64,000 nucleotides of DNA from the NCBI RefSeq assembly GCF_003970385.1, contig NZ_RXZH01000007.1:62150-126149 (forward strand), written 5' to 3'. The stretch's first letter is position 1. Each line of letters begins with the position of its first letter. Both the position numbers and the translations under genes were made by a program. The DNA comes from Vibrio aquaticus (GTDB lineage Bacteria; Pseudomonadota; Gammaproteobacteria; Enterobacterales; Vibrionaceae). This document shows positions 55,794 through 64,000 of this stretch, piece by piece. The notes beneath the pieces were generated by a model. The model was given only the letters and a program-made list of their open reading frames with translations. It searched no databases and was not told the DNA's origin.

Positions 55794-57781
55794 TATTTCA
55801 TGATTTGACACTTATCTATGGCTTAAGTGTTTTTAGTATCATGCTTCTATTAGGTTATTTCTTCAAGCTTGGTGGGGGTGTTATATCATCAGTTGTTGTT
55901 TTTCTTATTATTGCTGTCTCGGCAAATTTGTCTTTTTATATTTTATACTTTTTTGAATGTGATGTGTCATTCTTTCCTCTAATATCCTTTCTTACTTTTA
56001 TTTCGATATTGTTTTTTCTAAAAAAAATAGGCGTGGAAGGTGGTGTTGAATTTGAATCGAGAACACACATTCTAGAGACCTGTTTTTTCATAGGAATTTT
56101 TTTAATTGTTTTCTTTGTTAGAACTTTGTTTGTCCATGAGGCTTCAGCAGGGACACAATTCTTTCAAGCTTGGAATCCATTGTATGTGAAATATATAATG
56201 GATAATGGGACGTTCTACTTTGATTCTAGAGAGTATTTAAAAGATGGTTTTTTGATTAGCGGCTCTTATTATGCCCCGAATACCTTTGGTTTGGTGTTGT
56301 TAAGTGGTTTTTTTTTAGATTTATCTGTTAAAGATCTATTTTATTTTTACAATGCACTTAATGCACTTTCAGTTGTTTATTCTTTTTATGTGGCATTATA
56401 TTTTGTAAGAAATAAACACACTGTAATGCCGCAGGTTATTTTCTTTGTAACTGTAATATTATTTTTATTTCTTGATGGAAACGTAAGGTTATGGTTTTCC
56501 TCAAATGCATCCGAAGAGCTGTTTTTCTTGCCTCTGCTTTTGTCGACCTATTACTTATATATTGGTATTCTTAACGAAAATAAAAAAAAATTTGTTTTAG
56601 CGATTGTCTTTTGTTCTTTTTCTGTTCATGGAAGAAATTATGGTCTATTTTTCCTTTTGTGTTATGCGGTTTTGTACTTCTTGCTATTCTATCGAGCAAC
56701 TTCGCGTTCTAAGCAGTTAATTTATTTATTTAAAGATATTAAAGCTTATTGGCCTGCGGTAATTGTTATTTTTGTTATAGTATCAAAAGAAGTCGGTCAG
56801 ATATTAATTCATGGTTTAAGGTTTCCAAGGCAAAATGTTGTCGATATATATAGCTACACACTAGAGTCATTTTTAGGGGGGGGGGTTTCTTCGTTTTCCA
56901 TTGGATATTTTAAGGGGGGCTATTATTACAACCCAGCCTCCGTGTACTTGTTAGGCTTGCTTCTTATATTTTTATTTGTAACCTATCTATCTAGAATGAA
57001 TGAGGTGAAAATTGACAGGAAAATGGTTTTCTTGTTCTTCTTTCCTGTCTTAACTGTGCTTATCCCACTACTATTGGAGGTTACAACTCAATATCGTAAA
57101 AATGTCTACTTTTCAAAGCTATATATACACAATTATCTTTTGTTTATAATGTTCCCGTCTTTTATGCTTGGGTGTTTTTCTAATATCTATATAATAAGTA
57201 ATTTTCATAAAAAAGGGTTAAAATACTACACCGGATTGTATTTATTTTTTATGTCAATTTCACTAATCTTTATGTTTCACAAACCTGGTATCCGGCATTC
57301 TTCTATAGAGCAAGGGATAAAACATACCTTAACTGGTGTGAAAAATAGAATGAATAGTAACACGCTTTACTTGAGGCATGAAGAAGGTCTTCTGGAACAA
57401 ATAAAAGAATCATATACAGAAGAACAACTTGAAGAAATTATAAATAATCCCGTTATATATATGTATTATGAGCCAGGCTTGACGTTTAGATATTTCTTTG
57501 GAGGCGACTTTTCTAATGACATTGATTTTTGGAGCCCTGCATTTATTAGACTCTTAAATGATGAAGGCAGTTTCAAAAATGCAATTTGTCGATTAGGTAA
57601 AGCAAATATTCTAGCTTATCATGTAAATGGGGATTTCCTTAAGTACAATAAATTTAATGGTAATGTCATATCTAATGAAAAGTATGAAAAAATAAATGAA
57701 TTCTTAAAGTCTGACAAAGTTATAGAATTGGCAAGTTTTCATGATTTGACCCTGTATACGACTAAATATGAATACTGTTGA
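55790..57781 (+). CDS. Large polytopic membrane protein, putative GT-C-type glycosyltransferase (candidate phase-variable)
   Basis: 663 residues with about twelve membrane helices and a hydrophilic C-terminal domain of about 170 residues. No named motif was recognised; its coupling to a GtrB-like gene (ATGA overlap) suggests it uses undecaprenyl-phosphate sugar in the periplasm, as GtrC enzymes do. A run of ten G residues at 56876-56885 encodes Gly-Gly-Gly-Val near residue 363; one base lost or gained stops translation at 56952 or 56911. The gene is AT-rich. Confidence 0.7.
   Translation: MIFHDLTLIYGLSVFSIMLLLGYFFKLGGGVISSVVVFLIIAVSANLSFYILYFFECDVSFFPLISFLTFISILFFLKKIGVEGGVEFESRTHILETCFFIGIFLIVFFVRTLFVHEASAGTQFFQAWNPLYVKYIMDNGTFYFDSREYLKDGFLISGSYYAPNTFGLVLLSGFFLDLSVKDLFYFYNALNALSVVYSFYVALYFVRNKHTVMPQVIFFVTVILFLFLDGNVRLWFSSNASEELFFLPLLLSTYYLYIGILNENKKKFVLAIVFCSFSVHGRNYGLFFLLCYAVLYFLLFYRATSRSKQLIYLFKDIKAYWPAVIVIFVIVSKEVGQILIHGLRFPRQNVVDIYSYTLESFLGGGVSSFSIGYFKGGYYYNPASVYLLGLLLIFLFVTYLSRMNEVKIDRKMVFLFFFPVLTVLIPLLLEVTTQYRKNVYFSKLYIHNYLLFIMFPSFMLGCFSNIYIISNFHKKGLKYYTGLYLFFMSISLIFMFHKPGIRHSSIEQGIKHTLTGVKNRMNSNTLYLRHEEGLLEQIKESYTEEQLEEIINNPVIYMYYEPGLTFRYFFGGDFSNDIDFWSPAFIRLLNDEGSFKNAICRLGKANILAYHVNGDFLKYNKFNGNVISNEKYEKINEFLKSDKVIELASFHDLTLYTTKYEYC
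56876..56885 (+). repeat. Poly-G tract of ten residues (candidate slipped-strand contingency locus)
   Basis: Ten consecutive G residues lie inside an AT-rich reading frame. With G10 the gene reads through to its full 663 codons. With G9 the first stop is TAG at 56952-56954; with G11 it is TAA at 56911-56913. A further G6 run follows at 56914-56919. Confidence 0.8.
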
Positions 57782-57802
57782 GAGGGCGTGTAAGTTTTTT
57801 TA

Positions 57803-57838
57803 ACAATTAAAGCTCATTTTATTATGAGCTTTAATTGT
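57803..57838. terminator. Perfect 15-bp inverted repeat between convergent genes
   Basis: ACAATTAAAGCTCAT pairs perfectly with ATGAGCTTTAATTGT around a 6-base loop TTTATT. It lies 21 bases after the end of the plus-strand operon and before the converging EamA-type gene. The stem is AT-rich and T runs are only partial, so terminator function is likely from position but not certain. Confidence 0.55.
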
Positions 57839-57949
57839 ATTGATTTTGGTGTTTTATATAGGTATTAATAATACTTCTGTTAGAGTGATGGTTTGTTAAC
57901 TGGATTTATCTCTTTTTTTAGTTGCACTATCCGAGGATGAGTCGGAAAA

Positions 57950-58312
57950 CTATTTGCTTGAAGGGATATGTGCCACTAGTAAGCCTATTGTAACAATAAC
58001 AATACCTAGTATTCCTTGCTTGGAAATGGGTTCACCAAACACAACCCTCCCAGTAATAACTAAAGATATAGGAAGAAGGGATGTCATTATTCCTGCCCAT
58101 ACCAAAGAGTTATTTTTAAGAATAATTAGCCAAGATACGATGCTAGATACTTGGAAAATAAAGCCTAGCGCCAAAAGCGAAAGGCTTTTATAGTCACTAA
58201 TTATTGATAGCAATCCTGTTGAACTTGCAAGAGACTTCTTATATAAAGTTTGGGAAAGTAAGTTGGACAATAAAAACACAAACAAGCTTAACCATGTCAG
58301 ATTTGTAGGCAT
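57950..58312 (-). CDS. Small EamA/SMR-type membrane protein
   Basis: 120 residues with four predicted membrane helices, the size of SMR and ArnE/ArnF-type proteins. The last helices carry GEPISKQGILGIVIVTIGLLVAHI, typical of EamA domains. ArnE/ArnF proteins flip undecaprenyl-phosphate-aminoarabinose, so this one might flip the lipid-linked sugar made by the nearby GtrB-like enzyme (inference). It is 16 bases downstream of the methyltransferase gene on the same strand. Confidence 0.78.
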   Translation of the reverse strand: MPTNLTWLSLFVFLLSNLLSQTLYKKSLASSTGLLSIISDYKSLSLLALGFIFQVSSIVSWLIILKNNSLVWAGIMTSLLPISLVITGRVVFGEPISKQGILGIVIVTIGLLVAHIPSSK

Positions 58313-58328
58313 ATTACGACCAGTAAAG

Positions 58329-59012
58329 TTAAACGGTTATATGCACAATGTAAAATAAATTACAGTCATACAGTGGTAATTTCAAAGGTTCCCATTGGAC
58401 ATTCAGTTTTTTAGGAAAGTAAAAGTCTATCAATGTTTTCAAGTTACCAATTGAATTTATATGCTCTCTAGCGTTTATATAATTATAGTCTAATCCAGCA
58501 GAGGTAAATTTATCTTTAGCTCTCAAGCTTTGACCTAGTCGCCATGCAAAACCTGGGTCACATGGGAGGAGGATGCTTAAAACACCGCCCGGCTTTAGTA
58601 CTCTAGCCCATTCTCTTAGCACGGTATGTGGACTAGGGAGATGTTCAAGTATATGTGCGGCGATTACTCTATCAAACTCGTTATCACTATATGATAGTTT
58701 AGTAGCATCTTGAATATTAACTTCTACTTTAGGGTTATTATGATTAGCAGCCTCTAGCATATCAGCCCTAAGGTCGGTCATCACATAACGGTCGTAACTA
58801 TGGGTTACATGTTCAATATGTTGACCATTCCCTGCTCCGACTTCAAGCACTTGGGAGAAGTGTGTATTCGAGTCAAAAATTTCTTCTAACCATTTATGGC
58901 TTTTTTTCAAGAAGTAAGCAGCAGCGCCTTTTTGATAATTTGCCATGTTGTATATTTTAGACCATGATTTCATGTATGACTCATAGTCCACTTCAGGCCT
59001 GATATTCTTCAA
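58329..59012 (-). CDS. Class I SAM-dependent methyltransferase
   Basis: 227 residues. SAM-binding motif VLEVGAGNGQHIEHV, YDRYVMTDL and IAAHILEHLPSPHTVL, with LKPGGVLSILLPCDPG, are those of a Methyltransf_11-type enzyme. It shares an operon with the EamA-type gene and may act on a lipid-linked sugar. It is not closely similar to the other methyltransferase of the window beyond the fold. Confidence 0.82.
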   Translation of the reverse strand: MKNIRPEVDYESYMKSWSKIYNMANYQKGAAAYFLKKSHKWLEEIFDSNTHFSQVLEVGAGNGQHIEHVTHSYDRYVMTDLRADMLEAANHNNPKVEVNIQDATKLSYSDNEFDRVIAAHILEHLPSPHTVLREWARVLKPGGVLSILLPCDPGFAWRLGQSLRAKDKFTSAGLDYNYINAREHINSIGNLKTLIDFYFPKKLNVQWEPLKLPLYDCNLFYIVHITV

Positions 59013-59098
59013 AATTAAATCCTTATACTGATTGAGTGCTTTACTTGAATAGAGTATGTACTATTGTTCTCTTAAAATTAGTTCTCAGTAGCATTATG

Positions 59099-60439
59099 CT
59101 ATAAAATCTGCTTCAACACTCGATCTGCTTTAACACGGGTAATCTTACGCATCAGCTTTTGCACCACATCTGGGTAATCTTCAAACTTCTCTAACTGTCT
59201 GTATGTGCAGATTAGGTCAGTGTGTTGAAGAATATTTTCCACCTCTTTTTCAAACTGAGGTGTTAGATGGTGATAGTTATCTTGAATGAAGATAGCGTTT
59301 TCTAAATCTAGCTTCCAAGCTCGTGGGTTAAGGTTATTGCCCGTAATCAGCATATAACGCTTATCGACCCAAATGCCTTTTAAGTGGAAGCTGTTTTCTT
59401 CGTGTTTCCAAAGGTGGATAGATAGCTTACGGCTAGCAATATTCGCCTCATTCGCTTTGGCAAATTGGCGTAAGTTACGTTCATACAAGTAAGGTAAGCC
59501 ACCAATGGTGCGGAAATCTTCTTCTGGTGAGATATAGAAGTCATTAGCCGTCTTATCACCAACAACAATTGTGACTTTTACGCCACGTTTGATTGCCTTC
59601 TTCACTTCTTTTGCCACGCTGCGTGGGAAGTTAAAGTAAGGCGTACAAATGAAGATCTCATCTTTTGCTTGGGCAAGAAGCTGGTTGATACCTTGGTTTA
59701 GCTTGTTACGCTTTTTACCGACACCCACGATAGGAGTGACAGCGACTTGTTCAGCAGAAACTTCTTGAGACTCAAATTTGTAATTCGATTTTGCTAACGA
59801 TGCTCGTAGCTGGCGAATTTGCGCTTTGATCTCTTTGGTTTCAGGCTTACTTGGGCAGGCTAAGTCATTTACCGCAGGGTGATCAATCATCTCTGATTGA
59901 ATGAACTCGACCATACTGTCTGCCAGTGCTTTGTTATTAAGCACATGGTAGCGGTCAAAGCGGTAACGATCTTTATAGTTCAGGTAGATATTGTTTAAGC
60001 TTGCGCCACTGTAGATCACCTGATCATCAACAATAAAGCCTTTGAGGTGCAGTACACCAAATACTTCGCGGCCACGAACAGGAATTCCGTAAACTGGGAT
60101 CTTATGTTCGTGGTTCTCGGCAAATGACTTATACATTGCTGCATTGGTTTCGCCAGGCTCTGCACCGATCAAACCGCGTTGAGCGCGGTGCCAGTCGACA
60201 CAAACATTTATGTCGAGCCCTGGGTTACGCTGCTTTGCATGATAAAGCTCAGTTAGGATCTCTCGGCCGGCTTCATCATCTTCTAAGTAAAGGGCAACAA
60301 GATAGATTCGTTTGCTTGCTTGACGAATCGCTTCAATTAAACGAGTTCGAAAATCTCTAGCGGCGTAGAGGGTTTCAAACTGCGCTGGATCTTGCGCCAA
60401 AGTAGGAAGTTGTTCGAATAAATTCCTAGGAGTCATCAT
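59099..60439 (-). CDS. pssA: CDP-diacylglycerol-serine O-phosphatidyltransferase (phosphatidylserine synthase)
   Basis: 446 residues from ATG 60439 (a frame extension to 60484 looks untranslated). PssA makes phosphatidylserine on the way to phosphatidylethanolamine. Both HKD phospholipase D-type motifs are present: VLHLKGFIVDD and FHLKGIWVDKRYMLITGNN. It is a peripheral membrane enzyme. It marks the return to housekeeping sequence after the O-antigen region. Confidence 0.93.
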   Translation of the reverse strand: MMTPRNLFEQLPTLAQDPAQFETLYAARDFRTRLIEAIRQASKRIYLVALYLEDDEAGREILTELYHAKQRNPGLDINVCVDWHRAQRGLIGAEPGETNAAMYKSFAENHEHKIPVYGIPVRGREVFGVLHLKGFIVDDQVIYSGASLNNIYLNYKDRYRFDRYHVLNNKALADSMVEFIQSEMIDHPAVNDLACPSKPETKEIKAQIRQLRASLAKSNYKFESQEVSAEQVAVTPIVGVGKKRNKLNQGINQLLAQAKDEIFICTPYFNFPRSVAKEVKKAIKRGVKVTIVVGDKTANDFYISPEEDFRTIGGLPYLYERNLRQFAKANEANIASRKLSIHLWKHEENSFHLKGIWVDKRYMLITGNNLNPRAWKLDLENAIFIQDNYHHLTPQFEKEVENILQHTDLICTYRQLEKFEDYPDVVQKLMRKITRVKADRVLKQIL

Positions 60440-60508
60440 GTTGGATGGGTAACCTTTACTTAAAGTGGACAGGGATATTAGCAAAAGAACGAAAAAGTTG
60501 CGAGTGAC

Positions 60509-61480
60509 CTACAGCTCGCGGCTAGAAGCTCGTAAACTAATTTCACCACCTATGTAGCTCTCGATACCCTGTTCCGTTTCTAGTAATACTGCGCCTTGCT
60601 CATTGATGCCTTTTGCGATACCGGTAACTTCACGTGGGCCCATGATAAGTTTAATCGGGCGGCCTAAGAAATTATCTAGCCTATTCCAGCGTTCAACAAA
60701 GCCGGACATGCCTTGCATTTCATAATCAGCTAACGCGTTATGCAGCGTTTTAATCATAGATATAGCGAGTTGGTTGCGGTCAATTTCTTGGTTCTCAGAG
60801 ACTTCAGAAAGGCTTGCCCATGGTTGGGTGATACCTTCAGTGCTCTCTGGCATCATTAAGTTCATGCCCATGCCAATTACTAAGTTTGCCGCAGCGCCTG
60901 CTTGACCTGACATCTCGACCAAAATACCAGCAAGTTTTCTATCCTGATAATAAAGATCATTTGGCCATTTGAGTTTTACACCTTCTAAACCAATCTCTTC
61001 TAGTGCTTCAACAATGGCGACGCCTACTACTAGGCTTAACCCCATCGCGGCAGCCATACCTGCATCTAAGCGCCAAAACATCGATAGGTATAGATTAGAA
61101 CCAAAAGGGGAAACCCACTCTCGGCCACGACGTCCGCGTCCTTTAGCCTGATATTCAGCTAAACATACTGTTCCGGAATCTAAGCTGTCCGCTCGCTCAA
61201 GTAAGTATTGGTTGGTCGAATCAATAATAGGAATCAGCTCTACGGGCGTCGTTAAAGCTTGGTTTAATACTTCCTGAACAAGCAACTGCATTGGCTTCGC
61301 AAGTTGGTAGCCTTTGCCTTGTACGCGAAAGATATCGACGCCCCACTCTTGAATGCCTTTGATATGTTTGCTCACGGCCGCGCGAGAAATGCCCAGATGC
61401 TCACCAAGCTCTTCACCTGAGTGAAAGCCACCTTGGGAAAGAGTTTTTAATATCGATAATTTTGCAGAGTGCTCCTTCAT
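60509..61480 (-). CDS. birA: Biotin-[acetyl-CoA-carboxylase] ligase / biotin operon repressor
   Basis: 323 residues. The N-terminal winged helix (LGISRAAVSKHIKGI) makes it a bifunctional BirA. The catalytic region has GRGRRGREWVSPFG and LKWPNDLYY, plus a C-terminal SH3-like domain. Its ATG overlaps the murB stop by four bases, an arrangement shared with other gammaproteobacteria. Confidence 0.95.
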   Translation of the reverse strand: MKEHSAKLSILKTLSQGGFHSGEELGEHLGISRAAVSKHIKGIQEWGVDIFRVQGKGYQLAKPMQLLVQEVLNQALTTPVELIPIIDSTNQYLLERADSLDSGTVCLAEYQAKGRGRRGREWVSPFGSNLYLSMFWRLDAGMAAAMGLSLVVGVAIVEALEEIGLEGVKLKWPNDLYYQDRKLAGILVEMSGQAGAAANLVIGMGMNLMMPESTEGITQPWASLSEVSENQEIDRNQLAISMIKTLHNALADYEMQGMSGFVERWNRLDNFLGRPIKLIMGPREVTGIAKGINEQGAVLLETEQGIESYIGGEISLRASSREL

Positions 61481-62523
61481 GAATGCTTCTCCAAGATGTC
61501 TTGTAAGTAGGTTTCTTGTTTCGCGCCCATAAAGCGAACTTCATGTTCAAGCTCTATTTGATAGCGATTTAACACTGCAGTTCGAACCTTAGCGGCAAGT
61601 TGAATAACGTCTTCTGCTGTTGCATTGTTTTGGTTGATAAGTACGAGCGCTTGCATTGGGTGAACCTGAGCGCCACCAACTGACGTGCCTTTTAGCTGAC
61701 ATTGATCGATCAACCAGCCAGCGGCGACTTTCATTCCATTATCAGCAGGGTAGGCAACAATATCGGAAAATTGATTCTTTAATTGCTCAAAGTGGTCTTT
61801 AGAAATGACCGGGTTTTTGAAGAAACTACCGGCATTGCCTGTTACAGCTGGGTCAGGGAGTTTCTTCATACGAATTTGGCGTACGCGATCAAATATCTGT
61901 TGGGCAGTAAGGTCTAAAGAAGCCAAAGATCTAAGAGGCCCATACTCGATATTTGGTTGCCAATCTTTAGCGAGTTTAAGGCCAACCGCAATGATCACAG
62001 CCTTTTGATACAAAGAGTGTTTAAAAATAGAGTCGCGGTAACCAAATTGACACTCCGCTGCGCTTAGTCGCTTAACTGTAAGGCTTTCCAAGCAGAGAAC
62101 ATCTACATACTCACAAATATCTTTTAGCTCAACACCATAAGCACCAATGTTCTGGATGGGTGCACTACCGGCACAACCCGGGATAAGAGCTAAGTTTTCT
62201 AAACCTGGATAACCACTTTCAACCGTCCACTGGACAAGAGAAGGCCAATCTTCACCACCAGAGATATGCAAATGCCAGTGAGTGTCAGATTCAGTCACTT
62301 CTTTGCCAAGTAATGAATTGATGATCACCATGCCTTGGTACTTTTCAGTAAAGAGCATATTACTGCCTTTACCCAGCACGAGCTTAGGTAAAGCGCTCCA
62401 TTCCGCATTCAGGTAGACCTGTTTTAGCTCATCAATAGAGTTGATCTCAACAAGGAAGGCGCACTGCTGAGAAATGGAAAAAGTATGATAAGGACGTAGG
62501 TCGGCGTTAGCTGTAATTTGCAT
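61477..62523 (-). CDS. murB: UDP-N-acetylenolpyruvoylglucosamine reductase
   Basis: 348 residues, type I MurB. It reduces UDP-GlcNAc-enolpyruvate to UDP-MurNAc in peptidoglycan synthesis. FAD-binding stretches LGKGSNMLF and IPGCAGSAPIQNIGAYG are present, the proton-donor Ser lies in GNAGSFFKNP, and the C-terminal VHPMQALVLINQ is intact. It precedes birA in the same operon. Confidence 0.95.
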   Translation of the reverse strand: MQITANADLRPYHTFSISQQCAFLVEINSIDELKQVYLNAEWSALPKLVLGKGSNMLFTEKYQGMVIINSLLGKEVTESDTHWHLHISGGEDWPSLVQWTVESGYPGLENLALIPGCAGSAPIQNIGAYGVELKDICEYVDVLCLESLTVKRLSAAECQFGYRDSIFKHSLYQKAVIIAVGLKLAKDWQPNIEYGPLRSLASLDLTAQQIFDRVRQIRMKKLPDPAVTGNAGSFFKNPVISKDHFEQLKNQFSDIVAYPADNGMKVAAGWLIDQCQLKGTSVGGAQVHPMQALVLINQNNATAEDVIQLAAKVRTAVLNRYQIELEHEVRFMGAKQETYLQDILEKHS

Positions 62524-62581
62524 TGGTTTTATCGAGTAATCTAAACTGCGCTCATTCTACCTCAAATCGAGATTGGTGATA

Positions 62582-63007
62582 ATGAGTGCAATGCAGATTG
62601 AGCAACTGGACCCGATGAAGCTTCCTTTAGTCGCGAGGCTATATAAATCCTTTTATCCATCCGGCAAGGCCAAAAAGGATGAGCTAACTTTGGTCGGCTA
62701 CACGGAAAACCAAATGGCTGCTGTTGTCCGTTTTCGAACTATTGAACAATATCGATTATTGACGGGGATGCTTGTTGTCCCTGATTTTAGGGGGCAAGGG
62801 CTTGGACATGAACTGATGTGTTATTGTTTGCAGTATGTGCTCGCTGAGGGCGATTATTGCTTTGCCTATCAGCACCTTGAAGGCTTTTATGCGCAGCATG
62901 GCTTTAAAACAATAAGTAAAGATGAACTTCCTAACTCTTTTAAGGTATTGTTTGAACGTTACAGTAAAACCAAAGCTCTTACACCAATGAAATTTATGAC
63001 GAGCTAG
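62582..63007 (+). CDS. GNAT family N-acetyltransferase
   Basis: 141 residues from ATG 62582. The acetyl-CoA binding motif is VVPDFRGQGLGHELM, preceded by TGMLVV. Substrate unknown. The frame starts with TTG at 62573; the ATG at 62582 or the one at 62591 is more likely. It is divergent from murB with a short gap. Confidence 0.78.
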   Translation: MSAMQIEQLDPMKLPLVARLYKSFYPSGKAKKDELTLVGYTENQMAAVVRFRTIEQYRLLTGMLVVPDFRGQGLGHELMCYCLQYVLAEGDYCFAYQHLEGFYAQHGFKTISKDELPNSFKVLFERYSKTKALTPMKFMTS

Positions 63008-63156
63008 CTTCTTATGATCGTTAATCTTGTGAGAAAAGGTCGTTTCTCTTGATTTGTCTTAAAAATGAGACTTCTTGATGTGTTGAGTTTATTTCTCTCT
63101 AAGCTCGCCTATTCTTAAAGAGTAGTTGATGATTTTATCATCGTTGGAGGCAGCCC

Positions 63157-63492
63157 ATGAGAACACCATTAATCAATCAAACATTACCTTCTTTCGATGA
63201 GTTGATGGAACTAGCTAACAACAATCCAGAAGCTTTTTCTCAGCTGAAGCATGATATGTGTGAAGAGATGATTCTCTCCGCTTCAGAAGAGATGCAAGAG
63301 AGGTTGTGGGCGCAGCAAAGTCATATCGACCGCGTAGTTAGTAACTCCAAAAACCCCAATCATGCTAATGTCATTTTGATGCGTGAATTGGTTTCCCAAA
63401 TAGTTAAGTTTCAAGATGTATTAGATGGAGATGTTGTTGAATCAGACAAACAATCTTTAGCTGATATTATCTCGTTAGATGAGTGGCGTTAA
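63157..63492 (+). CDS. DUF3135 domain-containing protein
   Basis: 111 residues, soluble, mostly helical. PSFDELMELANNNPEAF and ERLWAQQSHIDRV resemble the small DUF3135 proteins of vibrios; no function is known. ATG 63157 has a strong GGAGG Shine-Dalgarno. It is a stand-alone gene. Confidence 0.78.
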   Translation: MRTPLINQTLPSFDELMELANNNPEAFSQLKHDMCEEMILSASEEMQERLWAQQSHIDRVVSNSKNPNHANVILMRELVSQIVKFQDVLDGDVVESDKQSLADIISLDEWR

Positions 63493-63590
63493 CGTTGAGC
63501 AGACTGTGCGCATCCTATTCGCTATGGTAGACTCTAGTTAGTATAAATCTAGTACCATTCTAGGTGCTGTAGTTAATTAAAGGACTATCA

Positions 63591-64000
63591 GTGAACGAGC
63601 AAAACCAATCCCCTATTGCTAACCAGCAATATTCTCCTCAAGTACCGTCTTCTTTTCAAAGTGATGAAATTGATCTTAGAGAACTTTTTAAGGCTCTTTG
63701 GGATGGTAAGTTTATTATTATCGTTACAACTATGTTGTTTGCCGTAGGGGCCGGTATTTTTGCACTAAAGCAACCTAATGTTTATCAGTCTCAAGCATCT
63801 TTTGTTTTTGAAGAAGCGTTTTATGGCTCCCAAAGTATCTCGGAGCCAAGGATCTCTCCACAGTTATTTAGTAGCAGTGAGGTTAAAAAAATGATGGTCG
63901 CTGATTTTTCTGCGGATGCATCAGTGTTGAATGGGGTTAGTGTTTCGTATAACAAGCGAGAAAAAAGTATAACCGTATCCAAAATAGCTCAGGATCCAAA
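63591..64000 (+). CDS. wzz: Wzz-type LPS O-antigen chain-length determinant (3' partial)
   Basis: Translated directly from GTG 63591 (AGGA seven bases upstream); no stop before the window ends, giving 136 visible codons. After a Gln/Pro-rich start comes DEIDLRELFKALWDGK, the Wzz-domain entry, one membrane helix (FIIIVTTMLFAVGAGIFAL) and QPNVYQSQASFVF. Wzz proteins set modal O-chain length in the inner membrane. It may open a second polysaccharide locus to the right. Confidence 0.85.
   Translation, partial: MNEQNQSPIANQQYSPQVPSSFQSDEIDLRELFKALWDGKFIIIVTTMLFAVGAGIFALKQPNVYQSQASFVFEEAFYGSQSISEPRISPQLFSSSEVKKMMVADFSADASVLNGVSVSYNKREKSITVSKIAQDP

Noticed and set aside
57954..58193. Plus-strand open frame of 79 codons opposite the EamA-type gene
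   Set aside because: The minus-strand frame has four clear membrane helices and EamA features; the plus frame is its antisense.

Overview
The window is a chromosomal segment of a Vibrio species or a close relative in the Vibrionaceae. The housekeeping gene order (psiE, yicC, rph-pyrE, two late lipid A acyltransferases, slmA, coaBC, radC, rpmB-rpmG, mutM, coaD, then the waa core region ending at hldD) and the close protein similarity to Vibrio and E. coli families support this. No tRNA, rRNA, insertion sequence or CRISPR array was seen.

Layout. 1-10.7 kb holds conserved housekeeping genes, including lipid A acylation (lpxL/lpxM type), CoA synthesis (coaBC, coaD), ribosomal proteins L28/L33 and DNA repair (mutM, radC). 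10.7-27.4 kb is the lipopolysaccharide inner/outer core region: four family 9 (heptosyltransferase-type) genes including waaF, a WaaE/KdtX-like family 2 transferase, kdkA, wavE, a kinase plus nucleotidyltransferase/HAD pair, waaA, GT32 and GT25 transferases, the O-antigen ligase waaL, a GT4-acetyltransferase fusion and hldD. 27.6-57.8 kb is one long, AT-rich, plus-strand O-antigen (or capsule-like) operon with mostly overlapping genes. 57.9-59.0 kb has two minus-strand genes (small EamA-type membrane protein and methyltransferase). 59.1-63.5 kb returns to housekeeping genes (pssA, birA, murB, a GNAT protein, a DUF3135 protein), and the last 410 bases start a Wzz-type chain-length regulator that runs off the end.

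How the O-antigen genes appear to work together. Three nucleotide sugars are predicted: UDP-ManNAcA (wecB, wecC), a CMP-pseudaminic acid derivative (pseB, pseC, a PseF-like/aldo-keto reductase fusion, pseG, pseI, with two formyltransferases and a PIG-L deacetylase but no recognisable PseH acetyltransferase), and UDP-diacetylbacillosamine (PglF/WbpM, PglE and PglD types). A PglC/WcaJ-type phosphoglycosyl transferase would start the unit, and two cytoplasmic transferases (a KpsS-like one and a GT4) would complete it, which fits a trisaccharide repeat. Wzx, Wzy and WaaL then flip, polymerise and ligate it. AsnB may amidate a carboxyl group.

The most unusual observations are: a run of ten G residues inside the last gene of the operon, a large membrane protein, where loss or gain of one G gives an early stop (candidate phase variation of an O-antigen modification); the PseH-less pseudaminate branch with two tandem formyltransferases that both lack the canonical catalytic Asn; a kinase, nucleotidyltransferase-HAD and WavE set in the core region that could build an unknown phospho-decoration; and several domain fusions.
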